Assembly: GCF_003667275.1 (NCBI RefSeq)
Contig: NZ_RCNV01000002.1
Coordinates: forward strand, 62,001 to 126,000
DNA length: 64,000 nt
Direction of reading: 5' to 3'
From: Mesonia aquimarina
Lineage (GTDB): Bacteria > Bacteroidota > Bacteroidia > Flavobacteriales > Flavobacteriaceae
Part shown: positions 37,091 to 46,319 of the stretch, in pieces
Position numbering within the stretch: the first letter of the stretch is position 1
How the letters are laid out: each line of letters opens with the position of its first letter
The notes under the pieces: generated by a model
The model's database searches: none
Seen by the model: the letters and a program-made list of their open reading frames with translations, nothing else
What the model was told of the DNA's origin: nothing
Translations under genes and position numbers: made by a program

Positions 37091-38704
37091 ATGCTAAAGC
37101 GCTTTTTACTTGTTTTTTGTTTTATTCTGTTGGCTGCAAATATGTATAACTGTGCCAAAAAAGGGATGCCAACCGGCGGAGCCTTAGATACTATTCCGCC
37201 AAATTTTGTAGGTGCTTCTCCAGAAAATTTTTCGACGAATGTTACCACCAAGGAAATCAGAATAAACTTTAACGAATACATTAAATTAGAAGACGCGCAA
37301 GAGCAAATTATTGTATCTCCACCTTTAAATCCTAAACCGGAAATATCGCCTTTAGGAAGCGCTAGCAAAAATATTAGAATTAGAATTAGTGACACTTTAA
37401 AAGAAAACACCACCTATTCTATCAATTTTGGAAACAGCATTGTTGATAATAATGAAGGAAATCCATTTTCTTATTTCCGCTATGTTTTTTCAACCGGTGA
37501 TTATATAGACTCCCTGAGTATTAGTGGAACTGCCATTAACTCATTAAAAAGAGAAATTGAAGCTAACATTGCCGTTATGCTTTACGAAGTAGATTCTACC
37601 TACACAGATTCTACAATATATAAAAAACCACCACAATATATTGCCTATACAAAAGACAGCGTTTATTCTTTTTCTGTTGAAAATATGAAAGCCGGAACTT
37701 ATCAAATAGTAGCTTTAAAAGACAATAACAACAATTATACTTACGAGCCAAAAAGCGATAAAATTGGATTTTTAGCTGAACCTATTGAGGTTCCCACCGA
37801 TAACTCTTTTGAATTGAAAATTTTTAAAGAGCAATTAAATTTTGAAATAAAGCGAACAAAACAACTGTCTAAAAATCATTTAATTTTTGGTTATGAAGGA
37901 AAGTCTGAAGCTACAAGCATTGACTTACTTTCTACACAACCGGAAGAATTTGATTATAGAATTATAAAAGATCCAGATAAAGATACATTGCATTATTGGC
38001 ACAAACCTTTTATTGAGCAAGACAGCCTCATTTTTATGGTTTCTAACAAGGATTATTCTGATAGTTTAGTGGTAAAAATTAGAGATATGGAATCGGATTC
38101 TTTAGAAATGCGTGCATCTCCAAAAGCTGCACTTGCATTTGACGAGAATTTTGAAGTAACTGCTAATACTCCGCTAGAAAAAATAGATGCCGATAAAATT
38201 TCAATTCTAGATAGAGATTCGCTACAAGTTTCGTTTAGCACTACAAAAGATAATTTTAACAATAAGTTTATTTTCAATTTCAAAAAAGAAGAAGATCAAC
38301 AATACAAAATAAAATTATTGCCCGGATCATTTACAGATTTTTACGGTAATAAAAATGACACTTTAGCCTATTCCTTAAAAACCAAGGCTTATTCAGAGTT
38401 AGGAAATTTAAATTTCACTGTAGAAAACATTCAATCTTATCCAATTATTGTTCAAGTGATTACTGAAAAAGATGAAGTTTATCGCGAACTAATTCACCAA
38501 GAAAAAGACGGAAACAAATTTGTTTTTAATCAATTAAAACCCAGCACATATTACGTTCGGGTAATTTATGATGAAAACAATAATGGCATTTGGGATACCG
38601 GAAGTTATCTAGAAAAACGACAACCCGAAAAAGTTTTTTATTACCCTAAAAGTTTTACTATTCGCCCCAATTGGGATTTTAGCGAGACCTTTATTTTAAA
38701 GTAA
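37091..38704 (+). CDS. Ig-like domain lipoprotein (Big_5 / SbsA-type)
   Basis: A 537-residue predicted lipoprotein. The ATG at 37091 precedes the signal MLKRFLLVFCFILLAANMY with lipobox YNCAKKG; the frame is open to a TTG at 37064. The first mature domain (PTGGALDTIPPNFVGASPEN to FGNSIVDNNEGNPF) is an SbsA-type bacterial Ig-like domain, widely found in Bacteroidota envelope proteins. The remainder is beta-rich without a family I recognise; a carboxypeptidase-regulatory-like segment may occur near MKAGTYQIVALKDNNNNY. Its 3' end overlaps the convergent amidase gene by 14 bp. Confidence 0.8.
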   Translation: MLKRFLLVFCFILLAANMYNCAKKGMPTGGALDTIPPNFVGASPENFSTNVTTKEIRINFNEYIKLEDAQEQIIVSPPLNPKPEISPLGSASKNIRIRISDTLKENTTYSINFGNSIVDNNEGNPFSYFRYVFSTGDYIDSLSISGTAINSLKREIEANIAVMLYEVDSTYTDSTIYKKPPQYIAYTKDSVYSFSVENMKAGTYQIVALKDNNNNYTYEPKSDKIGFLAEPIEVPTDNSFELKIFKEQLNFEIKRTKQLSKNHLIFGYEGKSEATSIDLLSTQPEEFDYRIIKDPDKDTLHYWHKPFIEQDSLIFMVSNKDYSDSLVVKIRDMESDSLEMRASPKAALAFDENFEVTANTPLEKIDADKISILDRDSLQVSFSTTKDNFNNKFIFNFKKEEDQQYKIKLLPGSFTDFYGNKNDTLAYSLKTKAYSELGNLNFTVENIQSYPIIVQVITEKDEVYRELIHQEKDGNKFVFNQLKPSTYYVRVIYDENNNGIWDTGSYLEKRQPEKVFYYPKSFTIRPNWDFSETFILK

Positions 38705-39467
38705 ACTCATCCCGATCCCTTAAAAAACCAAATCGCTCGCGAGCATCGATTAATTTATCTTTGTACAGCGTAATAGTTTCCGAAAAGATACGGTCAAAAT
38801 TTTTAGTAGATTGATGTGTTCCCAACATATCGTAAACTGCAGAATGCCCAGAATAGGCATGTTTATTCCCATCTTCGCCCACTCTGTTCAACCCAATTGT
38901 GTAACTCATATTTTCAATGGCACGGGCTTTTAGTAGAGCATCCCAAGCGGGAGTTCTTTTTGCCGGCCAATTTGCAACGTATAATAAAAGATCGTAATCT
39001 GTTGTGTTTCTAGACCAGACCGGAAAACGTAAATCATAACAAATTAAAGGACAAATTTTCCAGCCTTTATAATTGATCATCAATTTTTCTTTTCCGGGAC
39101 TATATGTTTTTTGTTCACCTGCCAATGTAAAAAGATGTTTTTTACTGTAGGTTTTAAAAGTAGCATCGGGAAAAACAAAAAATAAGCGATTATAGTACTC
39201 GCCCTTATCCTTAATAATAAGACTTCCGGTTAAGGCTATTTCATGTTTTTTTGCCATTTTTTGCATCCATGTTACCGCTTTTCCTGTTTCGGTTTCAGCA
39301 AGTGATGCCGCATTCATAGAAAAACCTGTAGAAAACATTTCCGGTAAAATTATTAAATCGGTAGGTTTTTCTAGCTCTTCAATTTTAGCTGAAAACATAT
39401 CTAGATTGGCTTCAATATCTTCCCAATAAAGCTCAACTTGTAATAGACTAACGCGTAAATTTTCCAT
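38691..39467 (-). CDS. Omega-amidase / nitrilase-superfamily hydrolase (YafV-like)
   Basis: A carbon-nitrogen hydrolase of 258 residues. The Glu-Lys-Cys triad is E43 (ILPEMFSTGFSM), K109 or K110 (YSKKHLF) and C143 (PLICYDLRFP), in normal order. The close match of LPEMFSTGF and CYDLRFP is typical of omega-amidase YafV, which removes the amide of alpha-ketoglutaramate in metabolite repair; the exact substrate is inferred from the subfamily. The gene converges on the Ig-like lipoprotein and overlaps its end by 14 bp. Confidence 0.9.
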   Translation of the reverse strand: MENLRVSLLQVELYWEDIEANLDMFSAKIEELEKPTDLIILPEMFSTGFSMNAASLAETETGKAVTWMQKMAKKHEIALTGSLIIKDKGEYYNRLFFVFPDATFKTYSKKHLFTLAGEQKTYSPGKEKLMINYKGWKICPLICYDLRFPVWSRNTTDYDLLLYVANWPAKRTPAWDALLKARAIENMSYTIGLNRVGEDGNKHAYSGHSAVYDMLGTHQSTKNFDRIFSETITLYKDKLIDARERFGFLRDRDEFTLK

Positions 39468-39526
39468 ACTCTAAAATTACAAAAATCTATAGGAATGCAT
39501 TAAAAAACTAAGGATAGAAATAATCA

Positions 39527-39554
39527 TTTACAAACGACTACAAATGTTTGTAAA
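39527..39554. promoter_or_regulatory. Palindrome upstream of ssb
   Basis: A perfect 9-bp inverted repeat, TTTACAAAC (39527-39535) and GTTTGTAAA (39546-39554), is separated by 10 bases and lies about 110 bp before the ssb start. Part of the half-site recurs nearby (ATGTAAAC at about 39564-39571). The geometry suits a dimeric DNA-binding protein; no regulator is identified. Confidence 0.4.
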
Positions 39555-39664
39555 CGATTTTAAATGTAAACAATTATTTATCAACCAGTTAAAAACTACA
39601 TTTCAATACATATTTGCACTGTTGAATGGAACTAATGAAATTCAATATAAAAAATAGATATATT

Positions 39665-39997
39665 ATGAATGCTTTAAAAAACAAAGTTCAATTAATTGGA
39701 AACTTAGGAAACGACCCGGAAATTATTAGTTTAAAAAATGGAAAAAAATTAGCGAAATTTTCTTTGGCTACGAATGAAAATTATAAGAACAAAGAAGGTG
39801 AGAAAATAACAGAAACGCAATGGCATAATATTGTAGCTTGGGGAAAACTTGCTGAAATAATAGAAAATTATTTAAGTAAAGGAAACGAAATTGTCATGGA
39901 AGGTAAATTAGCTTCAAGAACCTTTGAAGATAAATCAGGTGAAAAAAAGTGGATTACTGAGGTAGTTTGTCAAGAATTGGTGATGATGAAAAAATAA
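39665..39997 (+). CDS. ssb: Short single-stranded DNA-binding protein
   Basis: A 110-residue OB-fold protein. The ATG at 39665 gives the normal N-terminus MNALKNKVQLIGNLGNDPEI; an ATG-less extension upstream is possible only from 39626. The conserved TETQWHNIVAWGKLAEI region is intact. The flexible tail and acidic tip (DDDIPF-like) that recruit repair proteins in the main SSB are missing, since the protein stops right after the OB fold (CQELVMMKK). This points to a secondary SSB rather than the essential replicative one. It is flanked by two palindromes (39527-39554 and 40005-40030). Confidence 0.88.
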   Translation: MNALKNKVQLIGNLGNDPEIISLKNGKKLAKFSLATNENYKNKEGEKITETQWHNIVAWGKLAEIIENYLSKGNEIVMEGKLASRTFEDKSGEKKWITEVVCQELVMMKK

Positions 39998-40004
39998 ATT
40001 CAAA

Positions 40005-40030
40005 ATTAACAAAATTAAACATTTGTTAAT
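40005..40030. promoter_or_regulatory. Palindrome downstream of ssb
   Basis: A perfect 9-bp inverted repeat, ATTAACAAA (40005-40013) and TTTGTTAAT (40022-40030), with an 8-base spacer begins 7 bases after the ssb stop codon. There is no GC core and no T-run, so it does not look like a terminator. The 144 bases to the next gene hold nothing else I can identify. Confidence 0.35.
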
Positions 40031-40174
40031 TTATATTAATGAAAATGAAATTAATGTAAAAAACGCCAGTAATTAACTCTTTTTAACAGCGAATAACAAA
40101 GTTTTAACCTCTCAAATAAAACCAAACGGCAAGTTGCTCCGTAATTTTCGTGTAGATTAACAAAACTTAGAATT

Positions 40175-40912
40175 ATGAAAAACAAAAAAATTAAAGTAGA
40201 AGAAGCTGTTTCAAGAGGAAGTAGAAATAGCCGAAGACGATTTTTAAAAATGAGTGGACTTGCTGTTGCTGGTACAGGTTTATTGTTAAGCTGTAGCGAC
40301 GATGATGATTTTACAGAGCCAACAGATCCAGATCCGGATGTTTTTGATCTTGGAGCAGGAGACCTTGGAGTTCTTAATTATGCATATGCACTAGAACAGC
40401 TTGAAGCAGAGTTTTATACCAGAGTTCTTAACGGAAGTTATTGGTCTGGAGCTGCTATGGAAGAAAAAAATATCTTACAAGATTTATATAATCACGAAGT
40501 AAACCACCGTGAATTTTTTAATGCCGCTTTAAATGAAAATTTTGATGCTGATGTAGTGTTACCAAGTTCATTAGAATTTGATTTTTCTAGTGTAGATTTT
40601 AACAATAGAGATTCTGTATTAAGTACAGCACAGTTGTTAGAAGATACTGGTGTAAAAGCTTATAATGGAGCTGGTAAACTTATTGAAACCGGAACTTATT
40701 TGGTAATTGCGGGTAAAATTGTTTCAGTAGAAGCAAGACATGCCGCAGCTATTAGAAGTATTCGAGGTGGAGATATGGATGATTTTAAACTATTTGCAGG
40801 AGATGATATTATTGATTCTTCAGGATTAGACGGTGCAGAAAACCCTTCAGTAATTATTGAAGCTGCAGGAGGTTTTATCACCACTCCATTTACTGCAAAC
40901 GAATTGCCATAA
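40175..40912 (+). CDS. Tat-exported ferritin-like domain lipoprotein
   Basis: A 245-residue protein of the Ferritin_2 (PF13668-type, desiccation-related) family. The N-terminus has a twin-arginine motif NSRRRFLKMSGLAVAG followed by a possible lipobox LLSCSDDDD, so it may be exported folded and lipid-anchored. The four-helix body has repeated acidic/His positions such as LEQLEAEFYTRVL, HEVNHREFF and SVEARHAAAIRSI, which match metal-binding ferritin-like helices. The role of the family is not settled. The next gene, a paralogue, follows after 46 bp. Confidence 0.85.
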   Translation: MKNKKIKVEEAVSRGSRNSRRRFLKMSGLAVAGTGLLLSCSDDDDFTEPTDPDPDVFDLGAGDLGVLNYAYALEQLEAEFYTRVLNGSYWSGAAMEEKNILQDLYNHEVNHREFFNAALNENFDADVVLPSSLEFDFSSVDFNNRDSVLSTAQLLEDTGVKAYNGAGKLIETGTYLVIAGKIVSVEARHAAAIRSIRGGDMDDFKLFAGDDIIDSSGLDGAENPSVIIEAAGGFITTPFTANELP

Positions 40913-40958
40913 TTTTTAAGGCAATCAAATTAAATCACTAACATTTAAAAAAAACATT

Positions 40959-41789
40959 ATGAGTATTATAAAATTTTTAGACGAATTTACTTCTGATAAT
41001 TTAAAAGACAGAGGTTCTTCAAGAAGAGACGCATTAAATACATTTAGTTCTTTAGGTAAGAAAGCTGCCATGGCTGCTGTACCTTTCGGATTAGGTGCAG
41101 TAAGTCAAAAAGCAAGAGCTACAACAACTGCTTTTCAAAATGATTCTATTACAGATGCATTACAATTAGCATTAACGCTAGAATATTTAGAAGCTGAATT
41201 CTATAATAAAGCACTTGATTCTGGAGTTTTACCAACCGGTAAACCAGAACAGATTTATATGCAAATTGCTAAACATGAAAATGCCCACGTAACTTTGTTA
41301 CAAACCGCATTAGGATCTAGTTCTATTCCTTCTCCTGAGTTTGATTTTACAGCCGGAGGTTTATTTGATCCATTCAACGAAGATGGAACAGGACAAGAAA
41401 CTGCTTACGGACAATTATTGGCATTAGCTCAAGCATTTGAAGATACAGGAGTGAGAGCATATAAAGGTCAAGCAGGAAATGTAATGAGTAATCCAGATGT
41501 ATTAACAACTGCATTGCAAATTCACTCGGTAGAAGCTCGTCACGCTTCAGAAATTAGAAGACTACGTTCTCTTGACGGATGGATCACCTTAAATGAAAGA
41601 GGTGACAACATGCCATCTCAGACACAGGCAGTTTATAATGGTGAAGAAAACTTAATTCAAGGGGGAGTAGATGTATCTACACTTGGAAGTGGAGATCCGT
41701 TTACTGCTGCAGCGTCTTCTCAAGCTTATGACGAAATTTTAACCGGTCAAGAAGCTTCAGATATTGCTGGTTTATTTATAGTTCAGTAA
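40959..41789 (+). CDS. Tat-type ferritin-like domain protein (second paralogue)
   Basis: A 276-residue paralogue of the preceding protein. The N-terminus has SSRRDALNTFSSLGKKAAMA, a twin-arginine-like signal lacking the usual FLK after the arginines, and no lipobox, so it would be soluble in the periplasm. Ferritin_2 helices are seen in LEYLEAEFYNKAL, KHENAHVTLL, FEDTGVRAYKG and SVEARHASEIRR, retaining Glu/His positions for a di-metal site. It is paired with its lipoprotein partner and ends at a terminator. Confidence 0.85.
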   Translation: MSIIKFLDEFTSDNLKDRGSSRRDALNTFSSLGKKAAMAAVPFGLGAVSQKARATTTAFQNDSITDALQLALTLEYLEAEFYNKALDSGVLPTGKPEQIYMQIAKHENAHVTLLQTALGSSSIPSPEFDFTAGGLFDPFNEDGTGQETAYGQLLALAQAFEDTGVRAYKGQAGNVMSNPDVLTTALQIHSVEARHASEIRRLRSLDGWITLNERGDNMPSQTQAVYNGEENLIQGGVDVSTLGSGDPFTAAASSQAYDEILTGQEASDIAGLFIVQ

Positions 41790-41810
41790 GCTATATAAAA
41801 TTATTATTTA

Positions 41811-41840
41811 AAAAGTCCCGTGTATAGCGGGACTTTTTTT
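41811..41840 (+). terminator. Terminator after the ferritin-like pair
   Basis: A perfect 10-bp stem (arms 41811-41820 and 41828-41837), core GTCCCG/CGGGAC and loop TGTATAG, runs into seven T residues. Confidence 0.92.
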
Positions 41841-41895
41841 ATTTCCAAATCTCAGCTAAAATACTTATATTTAAGTGAATCTAAACTTTTTAGTT

Positions 41896-42363
41896 ATGGG
41901 AATTAAAAGCTTTCAAGGAAAACATATTGGAGAAGAAGCCTCATTATCAGAGAATATTAAAGTTGAAGATTTTATGACCCGGAATATGTTTGTTTTTAAA
42001 GAAGGGCAACATATTCTTGAAGTAATGGAAAGCCTCATAAAAAATAGAATTTCCGGTGGCCCCATAGTTAATCAAAAAGATGAATTAGTTGGTATTATTT
42101 CTGAAGGAGATTGTATTAAGCAGCTTTCTGAGTCCCGTTATTACAATCAACCAATGGATAATATGAACGTTGAAAACTATATGGTTAAAAAAGTAGAAAC
42201 GGTTTCTCCGGACATGAATTTATTTGATGTGGCCAATAAATTCTTAAGCTTAAAAATAAGACGTTTTCCGGTTTGCGAAAACGGAAAGCTAGTAGGTTTA
42301 ATTAGTCAAAAAAATGTACTAAAAGCAGCGCTAGAACTTCACGGATATAATTGGAAAAGCTGA
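41896..42363 (+). CDS. CBS domain pair protein
   Basis: A 155-residue protein made of two CBS domains that form a Bateman module, usually binding adenine nucleotides. Domain 1 covers about KVEDFMTRNMFVFKEGQHIL to ELVGIISEGDCIKQL, and domain 2 covers NYMVKKVETVSPDMNLFDVA to KLVGLISQKNVLKAAL. The ATG at 41896 is preferred over an in-frame GTG at 41875, because MGIKSFQGK is the usual beginning. No effector domain is attached, so its partner is unknown. Confidence 0.85.
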   Translation: MGIKSFQGKHIGEEASLSENIKVEDFMTRNMFVFKEGQHILEVMESLIKNRISGGPIVNQKDELVGIISEGDCIKQLSESRYYNQPMDNMNVENYMVKKVETVSPDMNLFDVANKFLSLKIRRFPVCENGKLVGLISQKNVLKAALELHGYNWKS

Positions 42364-42562
42364 TTAAGAATCATTGTTGCCCCATAAAGAAACAAGATCG
42401 CTTCGCTTTTTGAACCAAGAATCAAGACTTGAAGTTAAACAGTATTCACATAAAGCTATGATTTTTATATTACAGAAGTAAAAATTCTTAACGGTTGATT
42501 TACCGAAACCCAACAATAGTGATATGTTTTTTAAGCTAAAAAATTACTCATACACTAATAAA
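42364..42562. other. Intergenic spacer between convergent CBS and HDAC-family genes
   Basis: About 200 bp of AT-rich sequence. I see no reading frame, tRNA or strong hairpin. The stretch near 42380-42440 (AAACAAGATCGCTTCGCTTT) looks like dispersed intergenic sequence of flavobacteria, but this cannot be tested here. Confidence 0.4.
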
Positions 42563-43465
42563 TTAAAAATAAATTCCCTGTGCTAGACGATAAGTATTTG
42601 CATGCGCCTCAACAATATGTTTTATTTCTGTAGAATAACCTCCACCCATACTGCATTCCACTGGTAAATTATTAGCTTTTAGCGTTTCTAATACAAAACG
42701 ATCTCTTTTTTTACAAGCCTCAATACTTAAGCTTAGCTTCCCTAATTTATCAGTAGCCAATACATCCACACCACTTAAGTAAAATACAAAATCAGGTTTT
42801 ACGTTTTCTAACAAATCTGGCAAAGTTCTCTCAAGAGCCGTCAAGTATTCTTCGTCTTTTGTTTCAACCGGTAATCCAATATCTAAATCTGACTTTTCTT
42901 TTTTAAACGGATAGTTTTTTTCGCAATGCATGGAAAATGTAAAGACAGAATCATCACCTTCAAAAATTTCTGCAGTTCCATTACCTTGATGCACATCTAA
43001 ATCGACAATTAAAATTTTATCTGCCAATTTTTTTTGCTGAAGATAGCGTGCCGCGATGGCTTGGTCGTTCAGCATACAAAAACCTTCTCCACGATTTGTA
43101 TAAGCATGATGGGTTCCCCCAGCGATATTGAAAGCAATTCCATATTGAAGCGCAAATTTTGCAGCTTTTATCGTTCCGCCAGCAATTAATCGCTCACGAT
43201 AAACTAAGGCTCTAGAAAGTGGAAATCCGGTTCTTCTAATTTCTTTCTGACTTAATTTTAAATTCAGAAAATCATAATAATATTCAGCATCGTGAACGGC
43301 TAAAATATATTTATCATTCGGTATTTCAGGTACAAAAAAATTCTCTTCAGTACAGGTTCCTTCATGTAATAATTGCTGCGGAAGCAACTCATACTTTTCC
43401 ATCGGGAAACGATGTTTCGGTGGCAACGGATAAACGTAACTTGAGTCAAAAGCAATTTTAAGCAT
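42563..43465 (-). CDS. Histone deacetylase / acetoin-utilization (AcuC/AphA-like) family protein
   Basis: A 300-residue zinc-dependent deacetylase-superfamily member. The zinc and catalytic motifs are present: GGTHHAYTNRGEGFC (His pair), ILIVDLDVHQGNGTAEIF (DxDxHxGNG), and FYLSGVDVLATDKLG, where the third ligand Asp lies. In bacteria such enzymes act on small acetylated amines or lysine side chains; the substrate here is unknown. It starts 9 bp after metG and is probably co-transcribed. Confidence 0.9.
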   Translation of the reverse strand: MLKIAFDSSYVYPLPPKHRFPMEKYELLPQQLLHEGTCTEENFFVPEIPNDKYILAVHDAEYYYDFLNLKLSQKEIRRTGFPLSRALVYRERLIAGGTIKAAKFALQYGIAFNIAGGTHHAYTNRGEGFCMLNDQAIAARYLQQKKLADKILIVDLDVHQGNGTAEIFEGDDSVFTFSMHCEKNYPFKKEKSDLDIGLPVETKDEEYLTALERTLPDLLENVKPDFVFYLSGVDVLATDKLGKLSLSIEACKKRDRFVLETLKANNLPVECSMGGGYSTEIKHIVEAHANTYRLAQGIYF

Positions 43466-43474
43466 AGAAATTTC

Positions 43475-45535
43475 TTAAGAAATCATTGTTCCGCTTTTAA
43501 CATTATCTTCATCTGGATTCACAAAAACCAATTTTCCTTCAGCATTTTCAGTCATTAAAATCATCCCTTCGCTTAACGTTCCACGCAATTTTATCGGTTT
43601 TAAATTGGCGACAACACTAACTTTTTTTCCTACAATTTCTTCAGGTTTAAAATGTTCTGCAATACCCGAAACGATGGTTCTTTTATCGATTCCCGTATCA
43701 ACCTTTAAGACCAATAATTTTTTAGCCTTCGGCATTTTTTCAGCTTCAATAATGGTTCCTACGCGTAAATCCAGTTTAGTGAAATCATCAAATTCAATCA
43801 GTTCTTTCTGCGGAATTACTTCTTCAGCTTCGGTTTTATTTGCTTTTTTAGTAGCTTCTAACTTATCCAGCTGTTTTTGAATTTCATCATCTTCCACTTT
43901 CGCAAATAGCAATTCAGCTTTGCCAATTTGGTGACCTTCTTTTAATAAAGCTTTTTCAGTAGAAATATCGTCCCACGAATATACAGCATCACCTAAATTC
44001 AAAATTTTACTCAATTTTTTTGAAGTAAACGGCAAAAATGGTTCGCTTAAAGTTGCCAAAGCAGAAGCAATTTGAAGCGCGACATACATCACGGTTTGTG
44101 TGCGTTCTTTATCAGTTTTAAAAGTTTTCCACGGTTCTTCATCAGCTAAATATTTATTTCCTAAACGTGCCACGTTCATCATTTCGGCTTGCGCTTCGCG
44201 GAATCTATATTTTTCAATAGAGCTTGAAATTACCGCCGGATAAGCCTTAAGTTCTGCTAAAGTTTGTTGATCAATTTCATTTAATTCAGCTGGAGCAGGA
44301 ATTTTTCCGTCGTAATATTTATTCGTAAGTACTACAACTCTATTGATGAAATTACCGAAAATCGCAACTAATTCACTATTATTTCGCTGCTGAAAATCTT
44401 TCCATGTAAAATCGTTATCTTTTGTTTCCGGTGCATTTGCAGTTAACACATAACGCAACACATCTTCTTTACCCGGAAAATCTTCTAAATATTCGTGTAA
44501 CCAAACCGCCCAATTTCTTGACGTGGATAATTTATTACCTTCTAAATTTAAAAATTCATTTGCGGGAACATTATCGGGTAAAATGTAACTACCTTCCGCT
44601 TTTAGCATTGTCGGAAAAATAATGCAGTGAAAAACAATGTTGTCTTTTCCTATAAAATGAACCAATTTGGTGTCTTCGTCGCGCCAGTATTTTTCCCAAT
44701 CGGTATTTTCACGTTCTGCCCATTCTTTTGTTGCTGAAATATAACCGATTGGCGCATCAAACCATACATAAAGTACTTTTCCGTCTCCGCCTTCAACAGG
44801 AACAGGAATTCCCCAATCCAGATCGCGCGTTACCGCACGCGGACGCAAACCGTCGTCTATCCAAGATTTACATTGCCCGTACACATTAGATTTCCAATCT
44901 TTTTTATGCTCTTTTAAAATCCATTCTTTTAACCAAGGTTCGTATTGATCTAAAGGTAAAAACCAATGGCGTGTCTGTTTTAAAATAGGTTTTGCACCGG
45001 TTATGGCTGATTTCGGATTTATTAAATCGGTTGCATTATGTGAGGTTCCACATTTTTCACATTGGTCGCCGTAACTTTCTTCAAAGCCGCATTTTGGGCA
45101 AGTTCCTACCACAAAACGATCGGCTAAAAATTGTTTTGCTTCTTCATCGTATAATTGGTCGGTGACTTCTTCAATGAATTTTCCTTCCTCATATAATTTT
45201 TTAAAAAATGCTGAAGCGGTTTTATGATGCGTTTCTGAAGAAGTACGGGAATAATTATCAAAATTTATCCCAAATTCTTGAAACGATTTTCTGATGATTC
45301 CATCGTATTTGTCGACAATATCTTGTGGCGTAACGCCTTCTTTTTTTGCTTTTATGGTAATGGGCACACCGTGTTCATCGCTTCCGCAGACAAAAACCAC
45401 GTCTTTTCCCATTTTCTTTAGGTAACGTGTATAAATATCGGCAGGAACGTAAACACCCGCCAAATGACCTATATGAATTGGACCGTTCGTGTACGGTAAA
45501 GCAGCAGTAATTGTATATCTTTTTGGTGTACTCAT
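43475..45535 (-). CDS. metG: Methionyl-tRNA synthetase
   Basis: A class I aminoacyl-tRNA synthetase, 686 residues. HIGH motif in [18 protein letters not shown]-equivalent KLSTS, and a zinc knuckle with CPKC and CEKC pairs at about residues 145-165. The C-terminal ~110 residues form an EMAP/Trbp111-type tRNA-binding domain ([20 protein letters not shown]), separated by a Lys/Glu linker. Length and plan are normal for the long form. Confidence 0.97.
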   Translation of the reverse strand: MSTPKRYTITAALPYTNGPIHIGHLAGVYVPADIYTRYLKKMGKDVVFVCGSDEHGVPITIKAKKEGVTPQDIVDKYDGIIRKSFQEFGINFDNYSRTSSETHHKTASAFFKKLYEEGKFIEEVTDQLYDEEAKQFLADRFVVGTCPKCGFEESYGDQCEKCGTSHNATDLINPKSAITGAKPILKQTRHWFLPLDQYEPWLKEWILKEHKKDWKSNVYGQCKSWIDDGLRPRAVTRDLDWGIPVPVEGGDGKVLYVWFDAPIGYISATKEWAERENTDWEKYWRDEDTKLVHFIGKDNIVFHCIIFPTMLKAEGSYILPDNVPANEFLNLEGNKLSTSRNWAVWLHEYLEDFPGKEDVLRYVLTANAPETKDNDFTWKDFQQRNNSELVAIFGNFINRVVVLTNKYYDGKIPAPAELNEIDQQTLAELKAYPAVISSSIEKYRFREAQAEMMNVARLGNKYLADEEPWKTFKTDKERTQTVMYVALQIASALATLSEPFLPFTSKKLSKILNLGDAVYSWDDISTEKALLKEGHQIGKAELLFAKVEDDEIQKQLDKLEATKKANKTEAEEVIPQKELIEFDDFTKLDLRVGTIIEAEKMPKAKKLLVLKVDTGIDKRTIVSGIAEHFKPEEIVGKKVSVVANLKPIKLRGTLSEGMILMTENAEGKLVFVNPDEDNVKSGTMIS

Positions 45536-45645
45536 TTCATAAATTTTAATGCGTAAAGGTAAGAAAACAAGCGTATTTTTTATAAAGAATTGCGCAGAAG
45601 TAAATTTTGACTATTTTTAGATTTTCTTAACTAAAATTTTACACG

Positions 45646-46260
45646 ATGAAAAAATTAAAATTTATTACGTTTTTATTAGTTTCGCTTGTGTTTGCTACAG
45701 CTTGTAGTAGTGATGATGACTCAGGAAATGACAATAACACCCCAACCCAAGAAAACCAATTCGTTTTTGACGGAGATACTTTTCCTTTAAAAGCTGGCGC
45801 ATTAGAATATTATGGTAATGAAAGTGGCTTACATAATACAGATATAATATTTGTTACTACAGAAGTTGATGAAAATGAAGAACCTGAAGATGAAATCTTT
45901 AACAGTATTTATTTTGAACTTTTTACAACGAATGAAAACTTAGAAACAGGTGATTATAGTTTTTTTGAGGGAGAAGCACCTAATACATTTTCAGACTTTT
46001 CTGATATTAGTATAGCAAGTGGAACAGCAGAAAATCCTACCCTCAAATACTATGAGATAATCTCTGGAGAAATAACAGTTGTTAGCAAAAATCCGTATGA
46101 ATTTATATTTGAAGGAGAAGCTGTAAACTGGGATGATGAAAATGATATAGTAGATTTTTCTGGTCATTATAAAGGAGACATGTATGAGTTTGATTACAGC
46201 GATGAAGAAGGAAGACCAGAAAATAATTCCGACTCAAAATCTGTTTTCAAAAAGAAATAA
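45646..46260 (+). CDS. Acidic lipoprotein of unknown function
   Basis: A 204-residue predicted lipoprotein: signal MKKLKFITFLLVSLVFA, lipobox ATACSSDDDS, then a low-complexity Asp/Asn linker (about residues 22-37). The mature domain is acidic and beta-rich (YYGNESGLHNTDIIFVTTEV). Such proteins are often seen as single-domain envelope lipoproteins in flavobacteria, and I recognise no family. It is divergent from metG and followed by a terminator. Confidence 0.7.
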   Translation: MKKLKFITFLLVSLVFATACSSDDDSGNDNNTPTQENQFVFDGDTFPLKAGALEYYGNESGLHNTDIIFVTTEVDENEEPEDEIFNSIYFELFTTNENLETGDYSFFEGEAPNTFSDFSDISIASGTAENPTLKYYEIISGEITVVSKNPYEFIFEGEAVNWDDENDIVDFSGHYKGDMYEFDYSDEEGRPENNSDSKSVFKKK

Positions 46261-46283
46261 GTAAAAGCTTACATAGTTATTTT

Positions 46284-46318
46284 AAAAGCATTAGTTTTAA
46301 TTTTACTAATGCTTTTTT
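46284..46318. terminator. Terminator ending directly before the LD-carboxypeptidase start
   Basis: Arms AAAAGCATTAGT (46284-46295) and ACTAATGCTTTT (46305-46316) with a T-run to 46318. The start codon of the next gene is at 46320, so the T-run touches it and leaves no normal leader or ribosome-binding site. Confidence 0.82.
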
Positions 46319-46319
46319 C

